From assembly GCA_002862325.1 (NCBI GenBank), contig PKCT01000080.1:1-5454 (forward strand): a DNA stretch of 5,454 bases, given 5' to 3'. How positions within the stretch are numbered: the first letter of the stretch is position 1; each line of letters begins with the position of its first letter. The notes below the pieces were generated by a model. It saw only the letters and a list, made by a program, of their open reading frames with translations, had not been told where the DNA came from and searched no databases. The stretch comes from Phycisphaerae bacterium. GTDB lineage: Bacteria > Planctomycetota > Phycisphaerae > Phycisphaerales > SM1A02. The position numbers and the translations under genes are program-made. This document shows, one piece after another, positions 1 through 5,454 of this stretch.

Positions 1-295
1 GGTGCGCGTCGGAGAGGCCGAAGCTTTCGAGCGTGAGATTCTCCGGGAACGGGCGCTGGACGCCGAGCGGATCGAGTTCCGCGGCGAAGTGCCCGATGTC
101 CCGGTAGTGGTAGATCAGCGAGTCGACCTTGCCCTGGAGCGAGTGGGCGACATCCTCGTGGCCCGGCGTTCGTTCGAGGCCCAGGTCGAATCCCTCGAAG
201 AAACGTCGCCAGTCTGCGTCGACCGATTCGGGATCGGTCTTCCAACGCTGATAGAGGTCGTCCACGAACTCGGCGTTCCAGCCGTTCAGTGACAT
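1..295 (-). CDS. sucA: 2-oxoglutarate dehydrogenase E1 component, N-terminal part (runs off the left edge)
   Basis: The reverse strand encodes 98 residues from an ATG at 295-293 with no stop before the window edge. Residues 6-36 match the N-terminal segment of E1 enzymes: an aromatic start, VDDLYQRW (11-18), DPESVDADW (21-29) and RRFFEGF (30-36). Residues 60-78 carry the family signature RDIGHFAAELDPLG (65-78). By family knowledge this thiamine-diphosphate enzyme decarboxylates 2-oxoglutarate and passes the succinyl group to the E2 lipoyl domain in the cytoplasmic TCA-cycle complex. The thiamine-binding core lies outside the window. The protein begins directly with the E1 N-terminal motif, so it is not the actinobacterial Kgd form, which has a fused E2-like domain in front. 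The ATG is supported by AAGGA nine bases upstream. The gene lies 156 bp downstream of priA on the same strand but has its own promoter candidate. Identity is strong; the alternative name odhA is equally valid. Confidence 0.93.
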   Translation of the reverse strand, partial: MSLNGWNAEFVDDLYQRWKTDPESVDADWRRFFEGFDLGLERTPGHEDVAHSLQGKVDSLIYHYRDIGHFAAELDPLGVQRPFPENLTLESFGLSDAH

Positions 296-304
296 GTGGA
301 ATGG

Positions 305-309
305 TCCTT
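305..309 (-). promoter_or_regulatory. Ribosome binding site of sucA
   Basis: The reverse strand reads AAGGA here, followed by nine bases and then the ATG at 295. The spacing is close to ideal and fixes the sucA start. This contrasts with priA and carA in the same window, whose purine motifs sit too close to their start codons. Confidence 0.7.
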
Positions 310-347
310 CGGTCGTCGGATCGGGGATGAAGGTCGGGCGTCGTCCG

Positions 348-365
348 AGGCCGTCGGAACGGCCT
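348..365 (-). promoter_or_regulatory. Hairpin in the sucA leader
   Basis: The reverse strand reads AGGCCGT, a four-base loop TCCG, then ACGGCCT: a perfect 7-bp stem. It lies between the candidate -10 box (380-385) and the sucA start (295), near the 5' end of the predicted leader. No T-run follows, so it does not look like an intrinsic terminator. It could stabilise the mRNA or be a protein site. A second inverted pair (GGAACG at 356-361 and CGTTCC at 371-376) shares bases with it, so the two cannot form together. Confidence 0.4.
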
Positions 366-379
366 TCGAACGTTCCAGA

Positions 380-385
380 ATTGTA
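380..385 (-). promoter_or_regulatory. Candidate -10 box of the sucA promoter
   Basis: The reverse strand reads TACAAT, five of six bases matching the TATAAT consensus. The predicted transcription start is near 373, giving a leader of about 78 nt before the ATG at 295. No good -35 hexamer is found at 16-18 bp spacing; the -35 position is occupied by part of a 10-bp palindrome at 401-410 and a run of six G. This may indicate an activator-dependent promoter or simply weak -35 conservation. It implies that sucA can be transcribed separately from priA. Confidence 0.45.
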
Positions 386-400
386 CCTCAAACCCCCCTT

Positions 401-410
401 CGACCGGTCG
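401..410. repeat. 10-bp perfect palindrome upstream of the sucA -10 box
   Basis: CGACCGGTCG is its own reverse complement. Its centre lies about 20 bp upstream of the candidate -10 box, so it overlaps the place where a -35 element would sit. Such a position suits a repressor or activator site, but this is inference from position and symmetry only. The ten bases TTCGACCGGT (399-408) recur at 2850-2859 in the priA/carA divergent spacer. Confidence 0.3.
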
Positions 411-451
411 CCAAGAACCACGAAATGCCGGCAGATTGACGGGGGTCGGGA

Positions 452-2803
452 CTACATCAGCGACGTCGGATCGACGTCGATCTGGACCCGCTCGCCGAGT
501 GCCAGCGGACCGGTGAAGACGCCGTACGACCGGGCCTCCGCCAGGAACTTGGCGAGCTCACCGCCACTCTCCGCGAGGATCTCGATCTGCATCCGATGTC
601 GACCCGCGATTCGGGAGATGGCGCAGGGCCACGGACCGCGAATCTCGATGCGATCGGATGGGATCAGCGGGAGCAGGCGACGCTGAAGCTCCTCGGCGAG
701 GCCGAGGGTGGTCGCCTCGTCGGATTCCCGGACGACGATGCGAGCGAGTCGTCGGCTTGGTGGCAGTCCGAATCGGGACCGATCCTCGAGCTCCCGCCCC
801 GCGAACGCCTCGAAGTCGTGCTCGGCGGCCCGGCGGATCGCCGGTGCATCCGGATGGAGCGTCTGGATCACCGCTTCGCCGGATGCTTCGCCGCGTCCAC
901 ACCGGCCGACCACCTGGGCCACGAGTTGGAAGGTTCGCTCGGCGGCTCGGAAGTCCGGGAGATTGATCGACGTGTCGCCGTTGACCACGCCCACCAGACG
1001 GACTCCGGGGAAGTCAAGCCCCTTCGCGATCATCTGGGTTCCGGCGAGCAATCGGATCTCGCCGGAGCGAAATCGATCCAGCACCCGCGTGAAGTCGTCC
1101 GCCGAGTGGAGGGAGTCTGAGTCCACCCGGACCAACGCGTTGTCGAGTACGAGGTCGGGGTGCAGACGGCGCAGCTCCTCCTCGACCCGCTGGGTGCCCA
1201 GCCCGAACACCACGCTTCTCTTCTTGCAGAGTGGACAGTGGCTCGGCAGTCGAAGTTGCGCTTCGCAGTGATGGCACCTGACCCACCGCTCTCGAATCTC
1301 TCCACTCGATTGGTGGCAGATCATTCCCGCGTCGCAGTGGTCGCAGGTCATCGTCCAGCCGCACCGATGGTCCGGGCATCCGACGTAGTTGGCGTAGCCG
1401 CGTCGATTCAACAGGAGCATGACCTGACCGCCACCGGCCAGGGTCCCCGAGATCGCCTGTCCAAGGCGGGGTCCGATCAATCTGACCCCTTCGGTTCCCG
1501 GTTGCCGACGCTCCTCGGCGAAGTCCACGACCGTCACCTTCGGGAGTCGCAGTCCGGGAGCCCGTTCCGGGAGTCGATGCAACCGATATCGCTCGGTGAC
1601 CGTCGCGTTGTGCCAGCTTTCGAGCGACGGCGTCGCGCTGCCGAGCACGATCGGGCAGCCCGCCAGCTGCGCGCGTCGAATGGCGGCGTCCCGGCCGTGG
1701 TATCGAGGCGCCTGATCCTGCTTGAACGAGGGGTCGTGTTCCTCGTCCACCACGATGAGGCCGAGTTGGTCGTCGGGGATCGGTGCGAAGAGCGCCGACC
1801 TCGCACCGAGCACGAGGTTGGCCTCGCCTTCCGCGACCCGACGCCACTCCGCGTGACGCTGGGCGGCGGTCAGCCCTGAATGCAGGACGGCGGCCGTGGC
1901 GTTTGTGAACCGAGTCAGGAACCGCGCCGTCGTCTGCGGGGTGAGTGCGATCTCCGGCACGAGGACCATCGCGGTAAGGCCCGCGTCGAGCACGCGCTCG
2001 ACCACGCGCAGATAGACCTCCGTCTTTCCGCTTCCGGTCACGCCGAAGAGGAGATGGGTCGAGAATCCGGCTTGCAACGCGCTCGAGATCGACTCCACCG
2101 CTCGTGCTTGGTCCGTGTTCAACGAGACGGACCGGTCGGTCAGACCCGAGCCGACGCGAGCCCTCGCTTCGACCGTGGTGGTCGTCTCGAGTTCGATGAG
2201 CCCAAGTTCGGCGAGCCGTTTCAGGACGGTTCGGCCGGTGACGCCCGCTCGATCGGTGAGGGTCTTCGCCAGCACCGGAAAGTCCTCGGCGGCGATGTCG
2301 TCCAGGGCCGAGAGGACTGCCTGCTGTTTCGCACCGAGCCGTGGGAGTGGATCCGGGCGGGGGTGCTTGGGTGAGACCAGAAGCTGTCTGGTCAACCCAG
2401 TCCCCCGGCGAACCGCGGCGGGGATCATCGATCCAAGGACGATGCCAATGGGACAGACGTAGTAGCTCGAGATCCACAACGCCAGACGGATTAGCTCGTC
2501 GGGAAGGGCCGGGAGGTCGTCGGCGCGCTCCGCGACCATTCGAATCTTCCGTGGATCGATGGCCTCCGCGTCCAGTGCCTCGGGGGAAACCCGTTCCACG
2601 ACGGTTCCGACCACGAAGCTCGTCTGGGAGCCGAGCGGGACCTTGACCCGGTGGCCGGGGTGAATGTCCAGCCCATGCGGGATTCCGTAGAGGAGCCCGG
2701 CCGGATATCGGTCGACGCCACGCTCCACGGCGACGCGGACATAGGCCTCGGCGTCGTCGGACGTCGATGGCGGATCGTCGGCAGCGGGGAACAGGGAGCA
2801 CAC
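452..2803 (-). CDS. priA: Primosomal protein N' (replication restart helicase PriA)
   Basis: This is a full-length 783-residue PriA, a cytoplasmic 3'-5' superfamily 2 helicase that reloads the replisome at stalled forks. An N-terminal 3'-DNA-binding domain spans about 20-125 and a winged helix about 157-210. The helicase core has the Walker A motif GVTGSGKT (254-261), DEEH (353-356), the aromatic-rich loop FKQDQAPRY (360-368), GSATPS (388-393) and LLLNRRGY (463-470). Motifs GTQMIAKGLDFPG (588-600) and QVVGRCGRG (630-638) follow. Eight zinc-binding cysteines lie at 476, 481, 487, 490, 510, 513, 523 and 526. The C-terminus ends in the usual VDVDP (776-780 region). Oddities are a CX4C rather than CX2C first zinc pair, a longer linker between knuckles, and GRCGR where GRAGR is usual. 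The GTG start lacks a well-spaced ribosome binding site, and about 18 residues precede the conserved domain. No clear terminator follows the TAG at 454-452. Confidence 0.96.
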   Translation of the reverse strand: MCSLFPAADDPPSTSDDAEAYVRVAVERGVDRYPAGLLYGIPHGLDIHPGHRVKVPLGSQTSFVVGTVVERVSPEALDAEAIDPRKIRMVAERADDLPALPDELIRLALWISSYYVCPIGIVLGSMIPAAVRRGTGLTRQLLVSPKHPRPDPLPRLGAKQQAVLSALDDIAAEDFPVLAKTLTDRAGVTGRTVLKRLAELGLIELETTTTVEARARVGSGLTDRSVSLNTDQARAVESISSALQAGFSTHLLFGVTGSGKTEVYLRVVERVLDAGLTAMVLVPEIALTPQTTARFLTRFTNATAAVLHSGLTAAQRHAEWRRVAEGEANLVLGARSALFAPIPDDQLGLIVVDEEHDPSFKQDQAPRYHGRDAAIRRAQLAGCPIVLGSATPSLESWHNATVTERYRLHRLPERAPGLRLPKVTVVDFAEERRQPGTEGVRLIGPRLGQAISGTLAGGGQVMLLLNRRGYANYVGCPDHRCGWTMTCDHCDAGMICHQSSGEIRERWVRCHHCEAQLRLPSHCPLCKKRSVVFGLGTQRVEEELRRLHPDLVLDNALVRVDSDSLHSADDFTRVLDRFRSGEIRLLAGTQMIAKGLDFPGVRLVGVVNGDTSINLPDFRAAERTFQLVAQVVGRCGRGEASGEAVIQTLHPDAPAIRRAAEHDFEAFAGRELEDRSRFGLPPSRRLARIVVRESDEATTLGLAEELQRRLLPLIPSDRIEIRGPWPCAISRIAGRHRMQIEILAESGGELAKFLAEARSYGVFTGPLALGERVQIDVDPTSLM

Positions 2804-2809
2804 GCCTCG

Positions 2810-2815
2810 AGTGTA
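2810..2815 (-). promoter_or_regulatory. Candidate -10 box of priA, placed for a leaderless mRNA
   Basis: The reverse strand reads TACACT, fitting TANNNT and four of six bases of TATAAT. Six bases (CGAGGC) separate it from the GTG start at 2803, so transcription starting at the usual distance would begin at or very near the start codon. No convincing -35 hexamer is seen. The GAGG between them is only one base from GTG, too close for normal Shine-Dalgarno pairing. Assignment is by spacing and composition only. Confidence 0.28.
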
Positions 2816-2884
2816 CGGTTCCCGGGAGAGGCTCTGAGCGTTGTGGAGATTCGACCGGTAGTTCCAGTCTCCCCCGCAAATCCC

Positions 2885-2894
2885 TACTATGAGG
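2885..2894 (+). promoter_or_regulatory. Candidate -10 box and adjoining GAGG ahead of carA
   Basis: TACTAT (2885-2890) matches four of six -10 consensus bases, including the key A at position 2 and final T. GAGG (2891-2894) follows at once and lies four bases before the ATG at 2899. If TACTAT is the real -10, transcription would begin at about 2897-2899, leaving GAGG outside the mRNA and the message leaderless. If GAGG is the ribosome binding site, its spacing is short and the promoter must lie further upstream. The sequence alone does not decide between them. Confidence 0.3.
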
Positions 2895-2898
2895 CACC

Positions 2899-4143
2899 AT
2901 GACCGATCACGGTGGATACGACGTGCTGAAGCGGGTGGACGAGCGGTGCACCAGCGTTCGGCTTGTGCTTGAGAATGGGGCGGTCTTTCAGGGCCGAGGC
3001 TTCGGGGGTGAGGTCGCCTCCGGCGGGGAAGTAGTCTTCAACACTTCCATGTGCGGCTACCAGGAGGCCCTGACGGATCCCAGCTACACCGGCCAGATCC
3101 TCGTCATGACGGCGCCCGAGATCGGTAACTACGGCGTTTCGGGTGAGGACATCGAGAGCGGCAGGATCTCGGTGGCGGGATTCATCGTCAGGCAATCCTC
3201 ACGCGTCCGTTCGAACCATCGGGCGGAGTCCCACCTCCATCACTATCTCGTCGAGGCCGGCGTGCCCGGTCTCGAAGGGGTCGACACGCGTGCGATCGTG
3301 CGGATGCTCCGAACCGAGGGCGCGATGCGAGGCATGATCGAACCGGATGCCAGCCGCCCTGACGAGGATGTCCTTGCGGCCGTTCGGAGGCTTCCCTCCA
3401 TGGAGGGGTGCAATCTGGCGGGCGAGGTCAGCGCGTCGAGCCCAGGAACATTCACGGAGACGCTCGGAGCTTGGCGCACTCTGGCTGCAACGGAGTCCGG
3501 TTCGGGCCTCCGGGTCGTCGCCATCGACTGTGGAGCGAAGCGTAACATTTATCGGAACTTAGTCGATCGTGGATGCATTGTGGATTGGGTTCCCTTCGAT
3601 ACGCCTGCAGAGGAGCTTGAAGCGGCATTTGAACGCGGTCAGGTCCATGGACTGTTCATCTCCAACGGTCCGGGAGATCCGGCTGTCGTTGCCACGACCA
3701 TCGACACCCTGCAGCGGGTGGCGGGCATGATTCCGACCTTCGGTATCTGTCTGGGGCACCAGCTCTTAGCTCATGCAATCGGCGCGACGACCTACAAGCT
3801 CAAGTTCGGTCATCGGGGTGCGAATCAGCCCGTACGCAACGAGTTCACCGGGCGCGTCGAGATCACGAGTCAGAACCATGGCTTCTGTGTCGATGAGAGC
3901 TCTTTGGCGGCCGCGGGGGCTGAAATCACACATCGTCATCTCAACGATGACACCGTCGCCGGATTCCGTCACGGTACGAAGCCCATCTTTTCAGTTCAGT
4001 TCCATCCCGAGGCGAGTCCGGGGCCCCATGATTCGGGATACCTCTTCGACGCCTTCATACGGATGATGCGATCCCAAAAGCCGGTAGAGGCCGAGGACTT
4101 TCGCATGACCTCGACGCCTGTCGCGCATTCCGCCGGTTCGTAG
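2899..4143 (+). CDS. carA: Carbamoyl-phosphate synthase small (glutaminase) subunit
   Basis: The 414-residue product is CarA, which hydrolyses glutamine and channels ammonia to CarB for carbamoyl phosphate, the precursor of arginine and pyrimidines. The N-terminal small-subunit domain carries GEVVFNTSMCGYQEALTDPS (43-62) and APEIGNYGV (72-80). The class I glutamine amidotransferase domain begins near 204. It has SNGPGDP (255-261), the nucleophile elbow GICLGHQ with Cys284 (282-288), KFGHRGANQPV (302-312), SQNHGF (324-329), and the remaining triad His369 and Glu371 in FHPEASPGPH. All catalytic residues are present. It is somewhat longer than the usual roughly 380 residues, with about 17 extra at the N-terminus and about 24 after the last conserved helix. 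Internal GTG codons at residues 9 and 13 could be alternative starts. carB does not follow; the next gene is an unrelated exported protein. It diverges from priA across 95 bp. Confidence 0.96.
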   Translation: MTDHGGYDVLKRVDERCTSVRLVLENGAVFQGRGFGGEVASGGEVVFNTSMCGYQEALTDPSYTGQILVMTAPEIGNYGVSGEDIESGRISVAGFIVRQSSRVRSNHRAESHLHHYLVEAGVPGLEGVDTRAIVRMLRTEGAMRGMIEPDASRPDEDVLAAVRRLPSMEGCNLAGEVSASSPGTFTETLGAWRTLAATESGSGLRVVAIDCGAKRNIYRNLVDRGCIVDWVPFDTPAEELEAAFERGQVHGLFISNGPGDPAVVATTIDTLQRVAGMIPTFGICLGHQLLAHAIGATTYKLKFGHRGANQPVRNEFTGRVEITSQNHGFCVDESSLAAAGAEITHRHLNDDTVAGFRHGTKPIFSVQFHPEASPGPHDSGYLFDAFIRMMRSQKPVEAEDFRMTSTPVAHSAGS

Positions 4144-4356
4144 GCTTTTCCAGCGCTCTCGACCCCTGTCAGCCACGAATGTCGGACGAGTGGATCCGTT
4201 TGCTAAGTGGAGCCGTATCAATCGCTCCTCGCGATGGTGAACGACTTGTCCTCCGCGTGCTCGTGGCTTGCGAGTGGGGGATGGGGCTAGTAGGCTTCTC
4301 GACTGCTCGTCGCTCGTTTGGCGGAGACCCCAACAGCGACAAATCCGACCCATCAT

Positions 4357-4387
4357 GCCTCCGGAATCGACTTTTCGGTCCGGAGGC
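4357..4387 (+). promoter_or_regulatory. Strong hairpin in the leader of the TPR protein gene
   Basis: GCCTCCGGA (4357-4365) and TCCGGAGGC (4379-4387) form a perfect 9-bp stem. After a single bulged A (4366), a T-G wobble and three more pairs (CGA 4368-4370 with TCG 4375-4377) close a four-base loop. Neither strand has a T-run after the stem, so an ordinary intrinsic terminator is unlikely. It lies 213 bp after the carA stop and 50 bp before the next ATG. It could be a carA mRNA 3' end stabiliser, a leader element for the downstream gene or a DNA-binding palindrome. Confidence 0.5.
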
Positions 4388-4422
4388 TCAGAGATGTCTC
4401 ATCGTCAGGCATCACGATTCAC

Positions 4423-4427
4423 AGGAG
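4423..4427 (+). promoter_or_regulatory. Ribosome binding site of the TPR protein gene
   Basis: AGGAG is followed by ten bases and the ATG at 4438. An in-frame GTG at 4429 lies only one base after the motif, so the ATG is the preferred start. Confidence 0.65.
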
Positions 4428-4437
4428 AGTGAACGAC

Positions 4438-5454
4438 ATGGATTCCTCATCGAGCCTTTGCGACCGTGAACTTCGGCCGGTCCGTGGTGGACACCGCGAA
4501 TCGCCCAGCCGCCTCCGGCAAGTCGCGTTCGCCTCGGTCGCGGTTCTCACCCTCGGTGGACTGCCCCTCGGCTATTCCAGCGCCTTCGGTCCCTCGGTCG
4601 CCGTCGCTCAGCAGGATGAACTCTCCGACGCTCGCGCTTCCGCCCGTGCCGCCATGGATTCGAGCGACTGGCGACAGGCCATCGATGCCTGGACCTCCGT
4701 CCTGGCGCTCGACCCGAACGACGCCGAGGCCAAGGCGGGACTGAAGCAGGCCCAGGCGATGCTCGACCAGGCGTCGACCATCGACAACGTCCAGAACGAC
4801 TTCACACTCCGTCGTGAGCGTCTCAATGTCCAGTTCGCCGACGACATGAGTCGTGCGAGACTCGCCTACGACCAGGGCGACTACCGCAAGGCTCGCGAGT
4901 CGGCGGTCACCGCTCGCCTTCGCGTGGATCGGGACCGAGGCGTCATCCCGGCCGACAAGTACGCGGCGATGATGAAGCAGATCAACGGTCTCCTCGATCA
5001 GGTTGCCGAGGCGGAACAGCTTGAGGCGCTGGCGAAGGACGAAGCGGGTCGCGAAGAGGCCCGATCGGCCGCCGAAGCCGAGCGGCGCCGGGAGCGATCC
5101 GAACGGGACCGGACCATCAGCGAGAGCCTGCGACGCGTTCGTCAGCTTCAGCTCGAACTCAAGTACGACGAGGCCCTGCAGGTTCTCGACACCGTCCTCT
5201 TCATAGATCCCAACAACCCCGCGGCACTCGCCCTGAGGGACGTGATCTCGACGAGCCGCATCTACCGCGAATACAGCCAGACGCTGCGTCGACGCGATTT
5301 CGCCTTCAGCCAGTTCTCCCAGGAGAACATGGAGGCGACGATTCCGCCCTCCACCAATATCAGTGGCCCAGGCCCCCGGTCGACGACCGGCCTGATGTCG
5401 TATCCGGAGGACTGGCCCCAGCTTTCGATCAGTCGAGACGCGGCCGCCGGATAC
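4438..5454 (+). CDS. Exported TPR/coiled-coil protein, probable N-terminal region of a secretin-like (type II/III secretion) protein; runs off the right edge
   Basis: The 339 residues visible have no stop before the window edge. Residues 1-57 look like a signal peptide: an unusually long, Arg-containing n-region (1-27), a hydrophobic core (28-46), then an AVA site (55-57) before QQDE. The mature part starts with a clear TPR (about 60-105, with WRQAI, VLALDPND and AEAKAGL). A second helical repeat follows (135-162, with YDQGDYRKARES). Residues 186-227 are a Glu/Arg/Ala-rich probable coiled coil, followed by another TPR (229-268, with YDEALQVL and FIDPNNPAAL). The visible part ends with a Pro/Ser-rich linker and SYPEDWPQLS (321-330). 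By recollection, planctomycete secretins have such TPR-rich exported N-termini before their secretin domains, with a YP-DWP-like segment near the junction. The secretin domain itself is not visible, so a plain periplasmic TPR scaffold remains possible. Codon use resembles priA. Confidence 0.62.
   Translation, partial: MDSSSSLCDRELRPVRGGHRESPSRLRQVAFASVAVLTLGGLPLGYSSAFGPSVAVAQQDELSDARASARAAMDSSDWRQAIDAWTSVLALDPNDAEAKAGLKQAQAMLDQASTIDNVQNDFTLRRERLNVQFADDMSRARLAYDQGDYRKARESAVTARLRVDRDRGVIPADKYAAMMKQINGLLDQVAEAEQLEALAKDEAGREEARSAAEAERRRERSERDRTISESLRRVRQLQLELKYDEALQVLDTVLFIDPNNPAALALRDVISTSRIYREYSQTLRRRDFAFSQFSQENMEATIPPSTNISGPGPRSTTGLMSYPEDWPQLSISRDAAAGY

Larger units (their letters stand above)
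4144..4437 (+). other. Intergenic region between carA and the exported TPR protein gene
   Basis: These 294 bp are about 58% GC by hand count. Reading frames exist here, but none has a Shine-Dalgarno motif or recognisable protein features, and the longest plus frame (from 4179) would run into the next gene. I see no tRNA or known riboswitch pattern. The only clear structure is the hairpin at 4357-4387, followed by the ribosome binding site of the next gene. The region probably holds the carA 3' end and the promoter and leader of the downstream gene, but I could not identify a convincing -35/-10 pair. Confidence 0.6.

Noticed and set aside
2..292. Plus-strand frame opposite the sucA start
   Set aside because: The reverse strand encodes an unmistakable E1 N-terminus with a proper ribosome binding site; the plus frame is its shadow.
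294..686. Plus-strand frame across the sucA/priA spacer
   Set aside because: It has no family resemblance and runs antisense into the 3' end of priA.
1160..1879. Plus-strand frame of 239 codons antisense to priA
   Set aside because: It shows no domain, no ribosome binding site and no independent coding signal; it mirrors priA codon bias.
1880..2374. Plus-strand frame of 164 codons antisense to priA
   Set aside because: It is an antisense shadow with low-complexity charged composition and no supporting start signal.
1014..2900. Long minus-strand reading frame of 628 codons overlapping priA
   Set aside because: It lies within priA in another frame on the same strand, is rich in Arg/Gly/Pro with no recognisable motif, and is a product of high GC content. 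The priA frame has all helicase motifs.
4141..4300. Near-repeat TAGGCTTTTC (4141-4150) and TAGGCTTCTC (4291-4300) flanking part of the spacer
   Set aside because: Only nine of ten bases match and nothing between them looks like a mobile element, so chance is the simplest explanation.
3991..4356. Minus-strand frame of 121 codons across the carA 3' end
   Set aside because: It is antisense to the conserved CarA C-terminus, with no motif and no start signal.
4357..4387. Hairpin as a rho-independent terminator for carA
   Set aside because: No T-tract follows on the plus strand, nor after the stem on the minus strand, and it lies more than 200 bp beyond the carA stop.
4179..4469. Possible 96-residue small protein in the carA downstream spacer
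   Set aside because: No Shine-Dalgarno motif precedes its ATG, its third-position GC is low compared with the real genes, it spans the hairpin and it overlaps the start of the TPR gene.
1..5454. CRISPR arrays, transposases, tRNA or rRNA genes, or a defence or toxin-antitoxin cassette
   Set aside because: I read both strands for repeats, T-loop-like sequence and small gene pairs and found none; nearly all of the sequence is explained by four core-type genes.

Overview
The window comes from a GC-rich bacterial chromosome (about 57-65% GC in most lines I counted by hand). It holds four protein genes in two divergent pairs. The minus strand carries the 5' end of sucA (2-oxoglutarate dehydrogenase E1), cut by the left window edge, and a complete priA (replication-restart helicase). 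The plus strand carries a complete carA (carbamoyl-phosphate synthase small subunit) and the 5' part of a gene for an exported TPR/coiled-coil protein, cut by the right edge. I read this last protein as the N-terminal region of a planctomycete-type secretin (type II/III secretion family), but its secretin domain would lie outside the window. That protein, together with PriA sequence details, suggests a planctomycete, possibly a Phycisphaerae-like lineage. This placement is inference from remembered family character, not a search result.

Layout: 1-295 is sucA N-terminus (minus). 296-451 is a 156-bp spacer with a good -10 hexamer, a hairpin, palindromes and the sucA ribosome binding site. 452-2803 is priA (minus, GTG start). 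2804-2898 is a 95-bp divergent promoter region in which both genes have a -10-like hexamer only 6-8 nt before the start codon. 2899-4143 is carA (plus). 4144-4437 is a 294-bp spacer with no convincing gene but a strong hairpin. 4438-5454 is the exported TPR/coiled-coil protein (plus, open at the right edge).

The four genes have no evident shared pathway: TCA cycle, replication restart, arginine/pyrimidine precursor synthesis and envelope secretion. They look like ordinary core-genome neighbours. carB does not follow carA here. I see no mobile element, CRISPR array, tRNA or rRNA, and no strong candidate for a new multi-gene system. The points most worth checking are the possible leaderless divergent start sites, the altered zinc-knuckle spacing in PriA, the structured sucA leader, the hairpin ahead of the secretion gene, and the large TPR/coil region of that last protein.
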